Of a stretch of 64,000 bases of DNA, positions 32,396 to 44,411 are shown in pieces. Source of the stretch: Sepiola atlantica (lineage: Eukaryota; Mollusca; Cephalopoda; Sepiida; Sepiolidae); the NCBI GenBank assembly GCA_963556195.1, contig OY744519.1, forward strand, positions 33,262,887-33,326,886, given 5' to 3'. The notes under the pieces were generated by a model that worked only from the letters and a program-made list of their open reading frames with translations, was not told where the DNA came from and made no database searches. Position numbers and translations under genes: made by a program. Numbering within the stretch: the first letter of the stretch is position 1; each line of letters starts with the position of its first letter.

Positions 32396-34671
32396 AAAAT
32401 TTTGGAATTATCCCATCACTATTTCAATCATCTATTGCAATGCAGAGCGAGGATTACAACGGTGCGTCACTCAATGACTACAGATGACATCCTCCCTCGC
32501 TAACTTAGAGCAACCACTGATCCCTGTTGACCTCAGTGTCGGGGGTAACCTGAAATTCATTTAGGGACATGAAGTGCTCAAAATCTACAGGAAGGACCCT
32601 GATCAGAAACATCTCAACGTTCAACAATGCATTCAGTTTCACCCCACCTAAAGTTCAACCCTTCCTCACCATGGTAGGAGCGATAGCAACGTGGTAGTGT
32701 CAAAGCTACCCAGGTAACAGGGCTCTGGTTAAAATCCCGGTGAAGTCAGCATCAGGATTCGTCATCTTATGATCGTCTCTTCCTGTGCGTGTGGCAAGCA
32801 AAACGCATCAGGTGCGGAATTGCAAACTAATGGAGTGAAAGTGACAATGTTGCTTCTGTGTCATTCCTTTGTGTGTTCTGGGCGAAAACCTTCCCTGACT
32901 TAGCATGTAACCGCTGAGCCTTGCTGCTCTTGGTTAATGAATAACTGCGACTAACAAGGAGGACTTCATGCAGACCAGACAATCCTGAGGCACGATCTCC
33001 GTGAGTTCTATGCAGAAGTACAACTCACTTAATAACAACGGCAGTAGTAGCAAATGTTGTATAAAATTGTAGACTCTCGATTCGTCAGAAAATAATTGGC
33101 GCAAAAATATTCACCTCCGAATTTTGCCCGTAATATAAAAACCCAAACACTAGTGCTCTCTTCCTCTTTCCCAGTTTCCTTTTGACGCACGTGAGAATGT
33201 CTGAAAAATAAACAGTTTCGGACACTGGGTCAAAAGGCGCATGCGACAAAAAAATATTCATGAACTCGCTTATACACAAGTTCATGCACACACTTTCACA
33301 ATGTCTAAAACACAAGCGAGCATGCATATGTGCACCGCCTACTAATGTACCGAATTTACACACTGTCATAGACAAACTAACATGGCGACAGCCAAAATAA
33401 ACATGTCTGCTCAACTTCTTTTAATAGATGTCTCTGGACACTCTGAACTCTCATTTACTACTGTGATACTATGGACTGCCCCCAATACCCCCCCCCACAC
33501 ACACACACACAGCCAAGAATGTTGACATCGGAAATGACTCAGTAATCAGAAGTGAGATAGGTGTACCTCTCCAGACGGATGGTGCCTGACAGGTTGTTTG
33601 GTGATTGTTTCCGGGTAGTCAGCTGGGAGTGTCTGAGAGGGTGAGTCTTTTCTGCTGATCAGCTGGGGGTGACTGAGACAAAGACCGGATGTTTAGAATT
33701 TCTGGTTGAAACTAAATATATTTAGCAGTCAGAGCTCTGCAGATCAGAGCAGATGGGAGGAGATGAGTAGATCGGGGGGAGCAGACGATGAGATGAGCTA
33801 ACGAGCAAACGACCAGATGCCTCGACGAACAAATTATCTCAGTTGAGTCCAAGCTGATACATTGGAACTTAACTAAGATGTTGACGTTTGAGGGTCCTTT
33901 TCCATGATGGTGTCACACACACATCCAGAGCACAACTGACTTATACACAATGTATTTGAGTTTGTGTTTTTTCTTGTGAGTCTGCATTGCTTTTGTTTTT
34001 TGTATACTTGTAAACCAGTGCACGTGACCTCACGATCGCCAAGACGACATGGCCAGAATGAGAACAAGAAGAAGATAAATGGAAAAGAAAACCACGGAAC
34101 GAACGTTCGGGTTGGCGGTGATCGTCGGGGACCAGCATACGCTCTCACACTACTAACTCTTTGTTTTTGGTTGTAAAATAAAATTGATATAATTTTGTAT
34201 GAATGAACTTTGTCATTCTTTCTTTTGATATTGCCTTATCCTTAACATTTCATTCATCCTAAACCAGCTTCCAGATGACAACGGATCAATGCGTGGGGTC
34301 AAGATGAAACCAGTAAGATACTCAGTGGAGACAAAATATAAAAATATTCCAATATGCCAACATAATATACATAATTGTATTTCTACTATCTATGAGATAT
34401 GCTGAGTGCAGGTGGTGGATGTGAACTAAGTACGGCCACAAGAGTGAAGGCAGCTTGGGTGAAATTTCGTGAATTGTTGCCTCTCATAACATCGCAAGAT
34501 GTCCCTTTGTACATCCGGAGTTAGTTCTACAGCAGCTGTGTCAAGAGCGTCAAAATACATGGCAGTGAATGCTGGGCTCTCACCCAGGCCTCCCTTGTCC
34601 GACTGCAGTGCAATGACAGATCCGTGATTAAATGAATCTGCAATGTTAAATCTGACCAAACTCAGCGCATC
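32396..34671. other. unclassified, non-repetitive
   Basis: Includes a C/CA tract at 33485-33512 and a roughly 45-bp segment at 34200-34245 (ctttgtcattctttctttt) shared with 25.99-26.04 kb. No supported exon. Confidence 0.35.
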
Positions 34672-34985
34672 AGGTCAGACGATTTGCTGAAAGTGCTACA
34701 TTACACTGGTATGATCATGTGGAACGTTCATCCTCCTGGAAAAAACGTTCCAGAAGCATGGATGTGTTAAATCGCAGGAAGGTTGACTGACCAAGGAAAA
34801 ATTGGAAGCAAGTGATTAGACAAGACCGCACAAAGTAGAATTTGGAGACAGTTGACCCGCTGAACTGTGTGAACTGGAGAGTGAGCTTGTGTAAAATCAG
34901 AAAAACGTCTGACCTTTGAACAAGGGAAAAATGGTGTTAAATGAATAGAAGAAGAAGAAGAAGAAGAAGAAGAAGAAGAAAAAGT
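34672..34985 (+). pseudogene. LINE (family B) C-terminus with (GAA)n tail
   Basis: Translation from about 34675 gives HWYDHVERSSSWKKRS, MDVLNRRKVD, PRKNWKQVIRQD and NLETVDPLNCVNWRVSL, the LINE C-terminal signature also seen at 7.4-7.6 kb. One stop interrupts it, and an agaagaagaag tract at 34947-34980 follows. 5'-truncated. Confidence 0.75.
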
Positions 34986-35159
34986 AGAATTGAATGCATT
35001 AATATTTTAAATATTTTACAGTGTTCGTAATCATAAATGCATCCTTGTTGAGGCGCAAATATGTGATTAGTGGGGGTGCATAGTTGCAATACATGCCGAC
35101 AACAGGCCTACAGTGGGAGGAATATTTAGCTAAGAGAAAAGAGATCACCCTTAAAATTG

Positions 35160-35905
35160 GCTGACCTTTGAAATAGTAATGTCTTCTTGGATATGATTAT
35201 GAGCCACTTGAGTCTTGGGAAAAATTAATACCCCTCCAGATACGACCCCGCCTGGGGAGTAATTTTTTTATGTCCATAGATAAACTAGCCCATGATTTTC
35301 AAGTAGATGGCTAGGTAGTCTACCACGAATGATACAAATATTTATATATATTTCAGCAAGATGGGCAGAGAAGGTCAGTTAGGTTTCTGTGGTCCTCTGA
35401 GACAGATGGGCCTTTGAGACCTAAGCTAATAGATTGTGTTCGGTTGGAAGATATGTTTGTCTTGATTTTCAGGCTTGTCGTTCAGTCAAAGAAAACCAGT
35501 ATCGCTGTGACTTCTCAACATAAAACACTGTTACTTGTTTTAAACTGGATTATGAACCACTTGAGATTTACAGAAAGTAATATTCATACCAGATGGTTGG
35601 TCACATGCTCAGTCACTTTTTATGTCCATAGATTAACAGCCAATAATCTTGAGTTGTCTCGTGGTGTGGTCAAAGTGATATCTATATATATTTCAGCAGA
35701 GGAGAAGAAGGGATCAGTTGGGTTTCTGTGGGTCTCAAAGACAGATGGGCCCTTGGGGCTTAAGCTAATGGACTATCTGCGTTGGTTTGTTGGCAGATAC
35801 ATTTGTCTTGATTTGCTGGCCCGTTTTTTTTTCAGTAGAAGAAAACAAGCATCATTGTAAGATCTCACAAAATAAAACATTGTTACTTGTTTTGAACTGG
35901 AGCTG
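35160..35905 (+). repeat. 350-bp tandem duplication, about 2.1 units
   Basis: Landmarks repeat at a spacing of 341-351: ttttatgtccatagat at 35268 and 35619, gagacagatgggcc at 35398 and 35739, and ataaaacactgttacttg at 35520 with a variant at 35871. A 148-codon frame at 35414-35860 spans the units. It resembles nothing I recognise and is probably incidental. Confidence 0.85.
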
Positions 35906-36079
35906 TGGTTTTGTTTGGAAGGAGAATCTTTTTGTTACAACACTGATAGAGACCACACGATTGATACTGCGATCGCTGTCAGAATCGACTACCAACTTCA
36001 GATGAAGAGTACATGTGGACGATTACGGTCTGTGCAGTGAACGACACGGTCTATAGAGTTATATATATCAATTTTATTG

Positions 36080-36680
36080 ACAACATTTTAGGACAACAAA
36101 AAATAAAAAGTTGGTAATGCATGAGAGTTCAGAGAGTCTCAGAACGTTCTAGGTGAAAGAAAAGTTGTTTTGCGTGTAAGGTAAAATCGAATAGCCACAT
36201 TTGTTTCAGCTGTCACCATGTGAGTTTGCGTACGACAGTGTGTATAAATCAGGTAGGCATTGTAGATGTATGTGCATATTAGCTTGCCTTTGTTTTATCA
36301 GTGAGAGAGTGTGTGTAGGAACTTACGTGCGAGAGAGCAGTTCGTGAATGGCAAAAGGCGAATTTAGCCGGCGTGAGAGTATGTGCGAACTGTTGTGTGC
36401 GTGAGTTCAATTAACTGTTTGTATATGCTGACGCTGTGCGTACACTGGTTCATGAATGTTTCTTGGTGCGTTTGTTGAGGTGCTTCGGCTTGCAAAACTA
36501 TAGGCTGGTCTTGTGGCATACGCACGTGTGTTGAGTTTGAAATGTAAACCGCAAAAAGAGAGAAAGAAAGCTGTTTGTTTGGGTTTTTATATTATGCGAG
36601 AGATTTGGAAGTGAATATTTTAACGCTGGTGATTTGTTGAAAAAAAATGTTGATTTGAGCTTTTATCCGATTGATTCGAT
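36080..36680 (+). repeat. dispersed repeat R-C, copy 2
   Basis: Counterpart of 18335-18900 with gttctaggtgaaa, gagagagtgtgtgta and gatttgagcttttatcc. No ORF. Confidence 0.6.
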
Positions 36681-37055
36681 ACTTAAAAACAACATTTATT
36701 GCTGCTGATGATGATGATTCCCATATCTCCTATAAGAAAGAATGAAACCCGAGTTGGCGGATCCATGCAAAGTTTAACAGGTATATCCTACACATGTGTA
36801 CTCACTTTCTTGTGAGGGATTTCAATGTGAAAAACCTGAAGCTATGATACACCGTAGGGAAGGGGGTAAAATTGTGTCTCCTCCCTGCCCACATTTGGGG
36901 AGGGCAGCACAAGCATCTGCCGACTGACCTTCATCCCTTATTTTAGTGCAATGTGAGATATCTAATTTCAGGAAGAACAGCTTCCCTGGAATCAAGGCTG
37001 GTTATTTTTTGGTTGAGGATTAAGCAGGTTTCTGTTTCTTTTTTGTAAAAGATTA
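36681..37055. other. unclassified sequence
   Basis: Contains a gggaagggggtaaaattgtg stretch and a gcctcccc-like inverted pair near 36880-36900. No gene. Confidence 0.4.
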
Positions 37056-38755
37056 TAAAATAACTAAACAACTAAATAACTAAATAACAAAATAACTAAA
37101 TAACAAAATAACTAAATAACAAAATAACTAAATAAAAAAATAACAAAATAACTAAATAACAAAATAACTAAGTAACAAAATAACAAAATAACTAAATAAC
37201 AAAATAACTAAATAAAAAAATAACAAAATAACTAAATAACAAAATAACTAAGTAACAAAATAACAAAATAACAAAATAACTAAATAACTAAATAACAAAA
37301 TAACTAGATAACTAAATAACAAAATAACTAAATAACTAAATAACAAAATAACTGAATAACTGAATAAAAACTAACTAAATAACTAAATAACAAAATAACT
37401 AAATAACTAAATAACTAAATAAAAACATAACGAAATAACTAAATAACTAAATAACAAAATAACTAAATAACTAAATAACTAAATAACAAAATAACAAAAT
37501 AACTAAATAACAAAATAACTAAATAACAAAATAACTAAATAACTAAATAACAAAATAACAAAATAACTAAATAACAAAATAACTAAATAACAAAATAACT
37601 AAATAACAAAATAACTAAATAACTAAACAACAAAATAACTGAATAACTGAATAAAAAAATAACTAAATAACAAAATAACAAAATAACTTAATAACAAAAT
37701 AACTAAATAACAAAATAACTAAATAACTACACAACAAAATAACTAAATGACTGAATAACAAAATAACAAAATAACAAAATAACTAGATCACTGAATAACT
37801 AAATAACTAAATAACAAAATAACTAAATAACTAAATAACTAAATAACTAGTTAACTAAATAACTAAATAGCAAAATAACAAAATAACTAAATAACAAAAT
37901 AACTAAATAACTAAACAACAAAATAACTGAATAACTGAATAAAAAAATAACTAAATAACAAAATAACAAAATAACTAAATAACAAAATAACTAAATAACA
38001 AAATAACTAAATAACTAAACAACAAAATAACTAAATGACTGAATAACAATATAACAAAATAACAAAATAACTAGATCACTGAATAACTAAATAACTAAAT
38101 AACAAAATAACTAAATAACTAAATAACTAGATAACTAAATAACTAAATAGCAAAATAACAGAATAACTAAACAACAAAATAACTGAATAACTGAATAAAA
38201 AAATAACTAAATAACAAAATAACAAAATAACTAAATAACAAAATAACTAAATAACAAAATAACTAAATAACTAAACAACAAAATAACTAAATGACTGAAT
38301 AACAAAATAACAAAATAACAAAATAACTAGATCACTGAATAACTAAATAACTAAATAACAAAATAACTAAATAACTAAATAACTAGATAACTAAATAACT
38401 AAATAGCAAAATAACAGAATAACTAAATAACAAAATAACTAAAAAACAAAATAACAAAATAACTAAATAACAAAATAACTAAATAACTAAATAACAAAAT
38501 AATAAAATAACTAAATAACAAAATAACTAAATAACAAAATAACAAAATAACGAAATAACAAAATAAATAAACAACAAAATAACTAAATAACTAAATAACT
38601 AGATAACTAAATAACTAAATAGCAAGATAACAGAATAACTAAATAACAAAATAACTAAAAAACAAAATAACAAAATAACAAAATAACTAAATAACAAAAT
38701 AACTAAATAACTAAATAACAAAATAACAAAATAACTAAATAACAAAATAACTAAA

Positions 38756-38959
38756 TGTTGTGAAGTTGTTCCACAGTAAATAATAAAGGAAGTCAAGTCG
38801 AGGGTTGGTTTAACAAGTGTATTAACAAAGTAAGAAAGTGACTAGCTCTTGGCTAGACAGTTACAAGACTGTACTTTGTCTTCTGTGTCTCTGGTGATTC
38901 GCACTATTTATAGTGACAACCGGTGTAGCTTCTCCTGTGTAAGAACAGCCGGTGTAACA
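38756..38959. mobile_element. solo-LTR-like insertion, copy 1
   Basis: 204 bp beginning TG (tgttgtgaagttg) and ending CA (ggtgtaaca), flanked by the 5-bp direct repeat ctaaa (38751-38755 and 38960-38964). Inside are ataataaagg near the 5' side and a TATA-like ctatttatag at about 38905. These are the marks of a solo LTR (TG...CA, 5-bp target duplication). No internal retroelement sequence adjoins it. Orientation follows TG...CA only weakly. Confidence 0.7.
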
Positions 38960-40255
38960 CTAAATAACTAAATAACAAAATAACTAAGTAACAAAATAAC
39001 AAAATAACAAAATAACACAATACCTAAATAACAAAATAACTAAAAAAACAAAACAAAATAACTAAATAACAAAATAACTAAATAACTAAATAACTAAAAA
39101 ACAAAACAAAATAACTAAATAACAAAATAACTAAATAACTAAATAACTAAATAACTAAATAACAAAATAACTAAATAACTAAATAACTAAATAGCAAAAT
39201 AACAAAATAACTAAATAACAAAATAACAAAATAACTAAATAACAAAATAACAAAATAACCAAATAACTAAATAACCAAATAACTAAATAACAAAATAACT
39301 AAATAAAAAAATAACTAAATAACAAAATAACTAAATAACTAAATAACAAAATAACTAAATAACAAAATAACTAAATAACTAAATAACAAAATAACTAAAT
39401 AACAAAATAACAAAATAACTAAATTACTAAATAACTAAATAACTAAATAACAAAATAACAAAATGACTAAATAACTAAATAACAAAATAACTAAATAACT
39501 AAATAACAAAATAACAAAATAACCAAATAACTAAATAACCAAATAACTAAATAACAAAATAACTAAATAACAAAAAAACTAAACAACAAAATAACTAAAT
39601 GACTGAATAACAAAATAACAAAATAACAAAATAACTAGATTACTGAATAACTAAATAACTAAATAACAAAATAACTAAATAACTAAATAACTAAATAACT
39701 AGATAACTAAATAACTAAATAGCAAAATAACAAAATAACTAAATAACAAAATAACTAAACAACAAAATAACTTAATAACTGAATAAAAAAATAACTAAAT
39801 AACAAAATAACAAAATAACTTAATAACAAAATAACTAAATAACAAAATAACTAAACAACTAAACAACAAAATAACTAAATAACTGAATAACAAAATAACA
39901 AAATAACAAAATAACTAGATCCCTGAATAACTAAATAACTAAATAACAAAATAACTAAATAACTAAATAACTAGATAACTAAATAACTAAATAACAAAAT
40001 AACTAGATCACTGAATAACTAAATAACTAAATAACAAAATAACAAAATAACTAAATAACTAAATAACTAAATAACTAGTTAACTAAATAACTAAATAATA
40101 AAATAACTAAATAACAAAATAACTAAATAACTAAATAACAAAATAACAAAATAACGAAATAACGAAATAACAAAATAACTAAACAACAAAATAACTAAAT
40201 AACTAAATAACTAAATAACAAAATAACAAAATAACTAAATAACTAAATAACTAAA

Positions 40256-40460
40256 TGTGAAGTTGTTCCACAGTAAATAATAAATAAAGGAAGTCAAGTC
40301 GAGGGTTGGTTTAACAAGTGTATTAACAAAGTAAGAAAGTGACTAGCTCTTGGCTAGACAGTTACAAGACTGTACTTTGTCTTCTGTGTCTCTGGTGACT
40401 CGCACTATTTATAGTGACAACCGGTGTAGTTTCTCCTGTGTAAGAACGGCCGGTGTAACA
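40256..40460. mobile_element. solo-LTR-like insertion, copy 2
   Basis: 205 bp, about 97% identical to copy 1, with the same flanking ctaaa (40251-40255 and 40461-40465), exactly 1,500 bp away. Differences are loss of ttg at the start, a 4-bp taaa expansion and about three transitions. The same target site in both means the array segment was duplicated after one insertion. Confidence 0.75.
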
Positions 40461-41424
40461 CTAAATAACTAAATAACAAAATAACTAAGTAACAAAATAA
40501 CAAAATAACACAATACCTAAATAACAAAATAACTAAAAAAACAAAACAAAATAACTAAATAACAAAATAACTAAATAACTAAATAACTAAAAAAAACAAC
40601 AAAATAACTAAATAACAAAATAACTAAATAACTAAATAACTAAATAACTAAATAGCAAAATAACTAAATAACTAAATAACTAAATAACTAAATAACTAAA
40701 TAGCAAAATAACAAAATAACTAAATAACTAAATAACAAAATAACTAAATAACTAAATAACAAAATAACAAAATAACCAAATAACTAAATAACCAAATAAC
40801 CAAATAACAAAATAACTAAATAACAAAATAACTAAATAACAAAATAACAAAATAACTAAATAACTAAATAACAAAATAACTAAATAACAAAATAACTAAA
40901 TAACTAAATAACTAAATAGCAAAATAACAAAATAACTAAATAACTAAATAACAAAATAACTAAATAACAAAATAACAAATAACAAAATAACAAAATAACC
41001 AAATAACTAAATAACAAAATAACTAAATAACAAAATAACTAAATAACAAAATAACTAAATAACTAAATAACAAAATAACCAAATAACTAAATAACTAAAT
41101 AACAAAATAACTAAGTAACAAAATAACAAAACAACAAAATAACAAAATAACAAAATACCTAAATAACAAAATAACTAAATAACTAAAAAACAAAATAACA
41201 AAATAACTAAATAACAAAATAACTAAATAACTAAATAACTAAATAAAAAAATAACTAAATAACTAAATAGCAAAATAACTAAATAACTAAACAACAAAAT
41301 ATCTGAATAACAAAATAACTAAATAACAAAATAACAAAATAACTAAATAACTAAATAACAAAATAACTATATAACTATATAACTAAATAACTAAATAACT
41401 AAATAACTAACTAAATAAATAAAT

Positions 41425-41818
41425 CAAACAATTGAAAAACGTGTTAACGATTGCAACTTCAATGTGAGCGACAGTTGCGTAGGCGGATGTCTGTGTGTAC
41501 AGAGAGACGAGAAAGAACACGTCTTATGTAGACCTACTAAGTTAAAAGTGCTCCTACCCTCGGCTGTGTTTGTTTTATTTCACTGGAAAACCCATTTTTA
41601 ACTTAAGTCTATTTTCGTCTGGTTTCTTCTCCGCCCAAACGTTCACTTGTGTTTGCTCACTGCCTCAACCCCCCCCCCTCCCAGCCCTTTTCTCTAAATT
41701 CACCCTAATTTGAAGAATTCCTCGTATAGTTCCGTTCCTTCTCTCTCCCCCTCCCCTCTCTCTCCCGCCTTCCTTTTTTTATGATACCCCCCCCCCACAC
41801 ACGCATACACATATAATA
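41425..41818. other. unclassified sequence
   Basis: C tracts at 41670 and 41788. No gene. Confidence 0.4.
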
Positions 41819-41855
41819 TTGATGAGTCGGAGACGACAAAACAGCTGTCTGTGGA
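41811..41855 (+). ncRNA. decayed hammerhead ribozyme (GUC type)
   Basis: UUGAUGA (41819-41825, C3 changed to U). Stem II gtcg/cgac (41826-41829, 41834-41837) is closed by a GAGA tetraloop. Then comes AAAAC where GAAAC is expected (G12 to A), and palindromic cagctg and GUC (41847-41849). Both core changes are C-to-T/G-to-A transitions, and the G12 site lies in a lost CpG. Stem I is weak. Probably inactive. Confidence 0.6.
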
Positions 41856-41869
41856 TAATTTATCTTTAC

Positions 41870-42190
41870 AAAGTTAGACATGTTTATATATTTATATATT
41901 TGTATGTACATGATTCACTCCTAAACTAATGGACCAATCATTATTAACCTTGGAACACAGTTGCTTGCTGTAAGAGGCCCAAATCTGGGCTATATTTAGT
42001 TTGATTTAGTTTTACGCAAAAGAGGGTGGAAGCTTTTCCTGAAACTTCAGATACAATAGGTATGAGACATCAATTAATAGATATTCCCCAATTTCAGTTT
42101 TTTGGAATATTTTAAAGGGTTTTTTAGGGGACATGAACACATTAGAAAATTCAAATATATCAGATTTGCATTAAATTTGATCCATAGTTA
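41870..42190 (+). repeat. dispersed repeat R-B, copy 2
   Basis: Matches 16655-16865. Its right end (attcaaatatatcagatttg) also recurs at 18170-18190. Non-coding. Confidence 0.6.
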
Positions 42191-42406
42191 TTATTAGACA
42201 CCAATTAAGGAAGATTCCCTGAACTTCAACTTCTTCTTAAGACCCCATTAAGCCTTAATCTTTAGACATTTCTTAGAATCAACATTATGTAATAGATTTT
42301 GATCAACATTAGAATAAGAATTATAGACATAAGGTTTTGTATCATTATGTCTTGACTTTAATCTTAAATTTCTCTGTTCGAGGTATTAATTTTATTAATT
42401 TTTATT

Positions 42407-42408
<2 letters not shown>

Positions 42409-42494
<86 letters not shown>
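42409..42494. repeat. (TC)n-(TA)n compound microsatellite
   Basis: TC 42409-42444, then TA 42445-42494, leading directly into repeat R-A. Confidence 0.95.
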
Positions 42495-42496
<2 letters not shown>

Positions 42497-42498
<2 letters not shown>

Positions 42499-42728
42499 TT
42501 AATGACAATATATGTATTAGCATATACTATCAGTTCCTTTTACTTTGTCGTCTCCTTAAAAGTTTCAGCTCAATGATTGTCAATTATTGATAACAGAGCA
42601 AATATAAGTCAGCTCATATTATATTCCAATAACCATGGTTTTATTTTATTATTTTTATTTTTTCACATTTCCAAAAAACATAACATTTCTGTGAGATATA
42701 TTTTTTACGGTCCGTTTCATTTGTCTTG

Positions 42729-42732
<4 letters not shown>
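42497..42732 (+). repeat. dispersed repeat R-A, copy 2
   Basis: Same orientation and same 5' TA-array junction as 4580-4825. Here a second TA array begins exactly where the shared sequence ends (ttgtcttgtgcca), so the repeat is bracketed by TA arrays. Confidence 0.85.

Positions 42733-42808
<76 letters not shown>
42733..42808. repeat. (TA)n microsatellite
   Basis: About 38 TA units. Confidence 0.95.
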
Positions 42809-42811
<3 letters not shown>

Positions 42812-42920
42812 CCTTATTCATAGGTTGAGCTATCTAGTAGAGGAAGTAACGGTTTCAACCTAGCGTAACGCACTAATCTTCTCTAAAGAATAGATATCTC
42901 TTAGTTACTCATAGTGTTAT

Positions 42921-43088
42921 TGCTTTCTTGGCCTTACTGCATGAGACTCCCCTACCGGGGAATGCCGACGGGACTGCCCAGGCAATTTTTAAACCCCACT
43001 TTCCCGACCCGACCTTGGGTTACATCTTACTTGTGGGAGTAAGATAAAAACTGGCCTTGTACCTAACTCCTGGAGAGGAGTAAATCAA
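42921..43088 (+). mobile_element. 5'-truncated U2-SINE body with 15-bp target duplication
   Basis: Contains cccctaccggggaatgccga and cttgtgggag, as in the SINE at 15.5-15.9 kb. Flanked by tactcatagtgttat at 42906-42920 and 43089-43103, a perfect 15-bp direct repeat typical of LINE-driven target-primed insertion. The U2 head is missing. The clean target duplication suggests a comparatively recent insertion. Confidence 0.85.
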
Positions 43089-43129
43089 TACTCATAGTGT
43101 TATCAAAATAATATATGTAAGCAAAGAAA

Positions 43130-43130
<1 letters not shown>

Positions 43131-43182
<52 letters not shown>
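43131..43182. repeat. (TA)n microsatellite
   Basis: 26 TA units, ending 68 bp before a hammerhead motif. Confidence 0.95.
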
Positions 43183-43183
<1 letters not shown>

Positions 43184-43249
43184 TTTTATTTTATTTCATT
43201 TTTTCAAATTTTAAATCTTGGCCAATGCCAACTTATCTATCCCAGCGAC

Positions 43250-43297
43250 TTCCTCTGATGATAAGATTTTGATCTTTGAAAAGCCTGGCTTAAGGAA
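43250..43297 (+). ncRNA. type I hammerhead ribozyme motif
   Basis: Stem I pairs 43250-43254 (ttcct) with 43293-43297 (aggaa). CUGAUGA is 43255-43261. Stem II pairs 43263-43267 with 43272-43276 (5 bp, loop tttg), with a U-U at the 10.1/11.1 position as in the 4.4-kb motif. GAAA is 43278-43281. Stem III lies in the near-palindrome agcctggct (43282-43290), and the cleavage triplet is UUA (43290-43292), which fits NUH. Core residues are complete; activity is inferred. Confidence 0.75.
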
Positions 43298-43402
43298 AAT
43301 TTAACTTGAATAAATTGCCTTTTTGCGGAATATACCTTGCTTTGAACTTTTGAATTGAATTTTGATTTGGCTTTTGCTTTCTCTAATTCCTTTCCATTCT
43401 CC

Positions 43403-43405
<3 letters not shown>

Positions 43406-43461
<56 letters not shown>
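43406..43461. repeat. (TA)n microsatellite
   Basis: 28 TA units between two hammerhead motifs. Confidence 0.95.
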
Positions 43462-43462
<1 letters not shown>

Positions 43463-43486
43463 CGCTATAATTTCTTCTACTTAGTA

Positions 43487-43575
43487 GCTGACCTGTTAGT
43501 GCAACGGATACAGTGCTTGACAGCTGCTCGCTATGATACTGATGATTCGTTGATGACAAAACAGCTGCCAGAGGA
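43487..43575 (+). ncRNA. decayed hammerhead with tRNA-like upstream box
   Basis: CUGAUGA (43539-43545) is intact. Stem II ttcg/tgac is damaged compared with gtcg/cgac in the 41.8-kb copy. AAAAC replaces GAAAC, and GCC (43567-43569) stands where GUC is expected. Upstream, ttagtgcaacgg (43496-43507) resembles a pol III box A and may be a SINE-type head. Inactive as written. Confidence 0.5.
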
Positions 43576-43599
43576 AGGAAAATATTACTGTTTATAAAA

Positions 43600-44235
43600 A
43601 CAATATCAACTGCCAAAGAGTGCTCTATTTGTTTACAAAAGGTTTTTGCATTATCGCTAATGACAGCTGGTCATTCCACTTACCACAGTGCTCAACGCAC
43701 GGGGTGGGGGCATGTGCGTGTGTGCGCATAATACACATGGAAATTGGTGAAAAGGCAAAATAGACTAATATGAACAAAGAAGAGATTAACACAGGGTCAT
43801 GATTTGATTTAATATTTCCTCCTAGTAACAGAGTCAATATGTATACATTCGATGCCGTGGTGAGAGTAAGAACCCCCAAATGCGCGCTAGTAGAGTTTTA
43901 GACTGGGAGAAGAGTGTGTGGTAGAAGGAAGACGGTGTATTTCCATATTTGTTACATATACATAATGTTAGATCATCATCCTCTACATATACAACACAAT
44001 CGCACACACACACGCACACACATAAGTCTTGGTTTCGTTGGGTAGGAACAAATCCAATAGAATGTTTGATGATTTAATAAGAGCGTAATATTTATTTATA
44101 ATGTTACTGAAGTTAAGATCAATATGTGGTACCTTAGGTTGAAAACTGGGAGAGCGGACCCAGGCAAAAAATACTTGAGTTTTAATTATAAACTGCTCAC
44201 TGGCATTCGTCAGCCATATTTTGATCTCTCTCTCC
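43600..44235. other. unclassified sequence
   Basis: No gene. cacacacgcacacac at 44003-44020 is the only simple repeat. Confidence 0.4.
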
Positions 44236-44402
<167 letters not shown>

Positions 44403-44411
44403 CACTATTGT

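Larger units (their letters stand above)
37056..41424. repeat. 4.4-kb satellite array, 8-bp period
   Basis: Built from taactaaa and taacaaaa units in irregular alternation, with variants (tagcaaaa, tgactgaa, tagatcac). Variant ctagatcact at 37783, 38071 and 38327 shows higher-order spacing of 288 and 256 bp, both multiples of eight. Two LTR-like insertions interrupt it. No coding potential; translations in it are repeat artefacts. Confidence 0.97.

Noticed and set aside
34426..34659. 77-codon minus-strand frame with protein-like composition
   Set aside because: No family recognised, stops upstream, next to a LINE fragment; not enough support.
37056..41424. Possible CRISPR-like array
   Set aside because: Period of 8 bp with no unique spacers; this is a simple satellite in eukaryotic DNA.
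44195..44225. Minus-strand CUGACGA next to a TA array
   Set aside because: No clear stem II or GAAA at the right spacing; too weak to call even as decayed.
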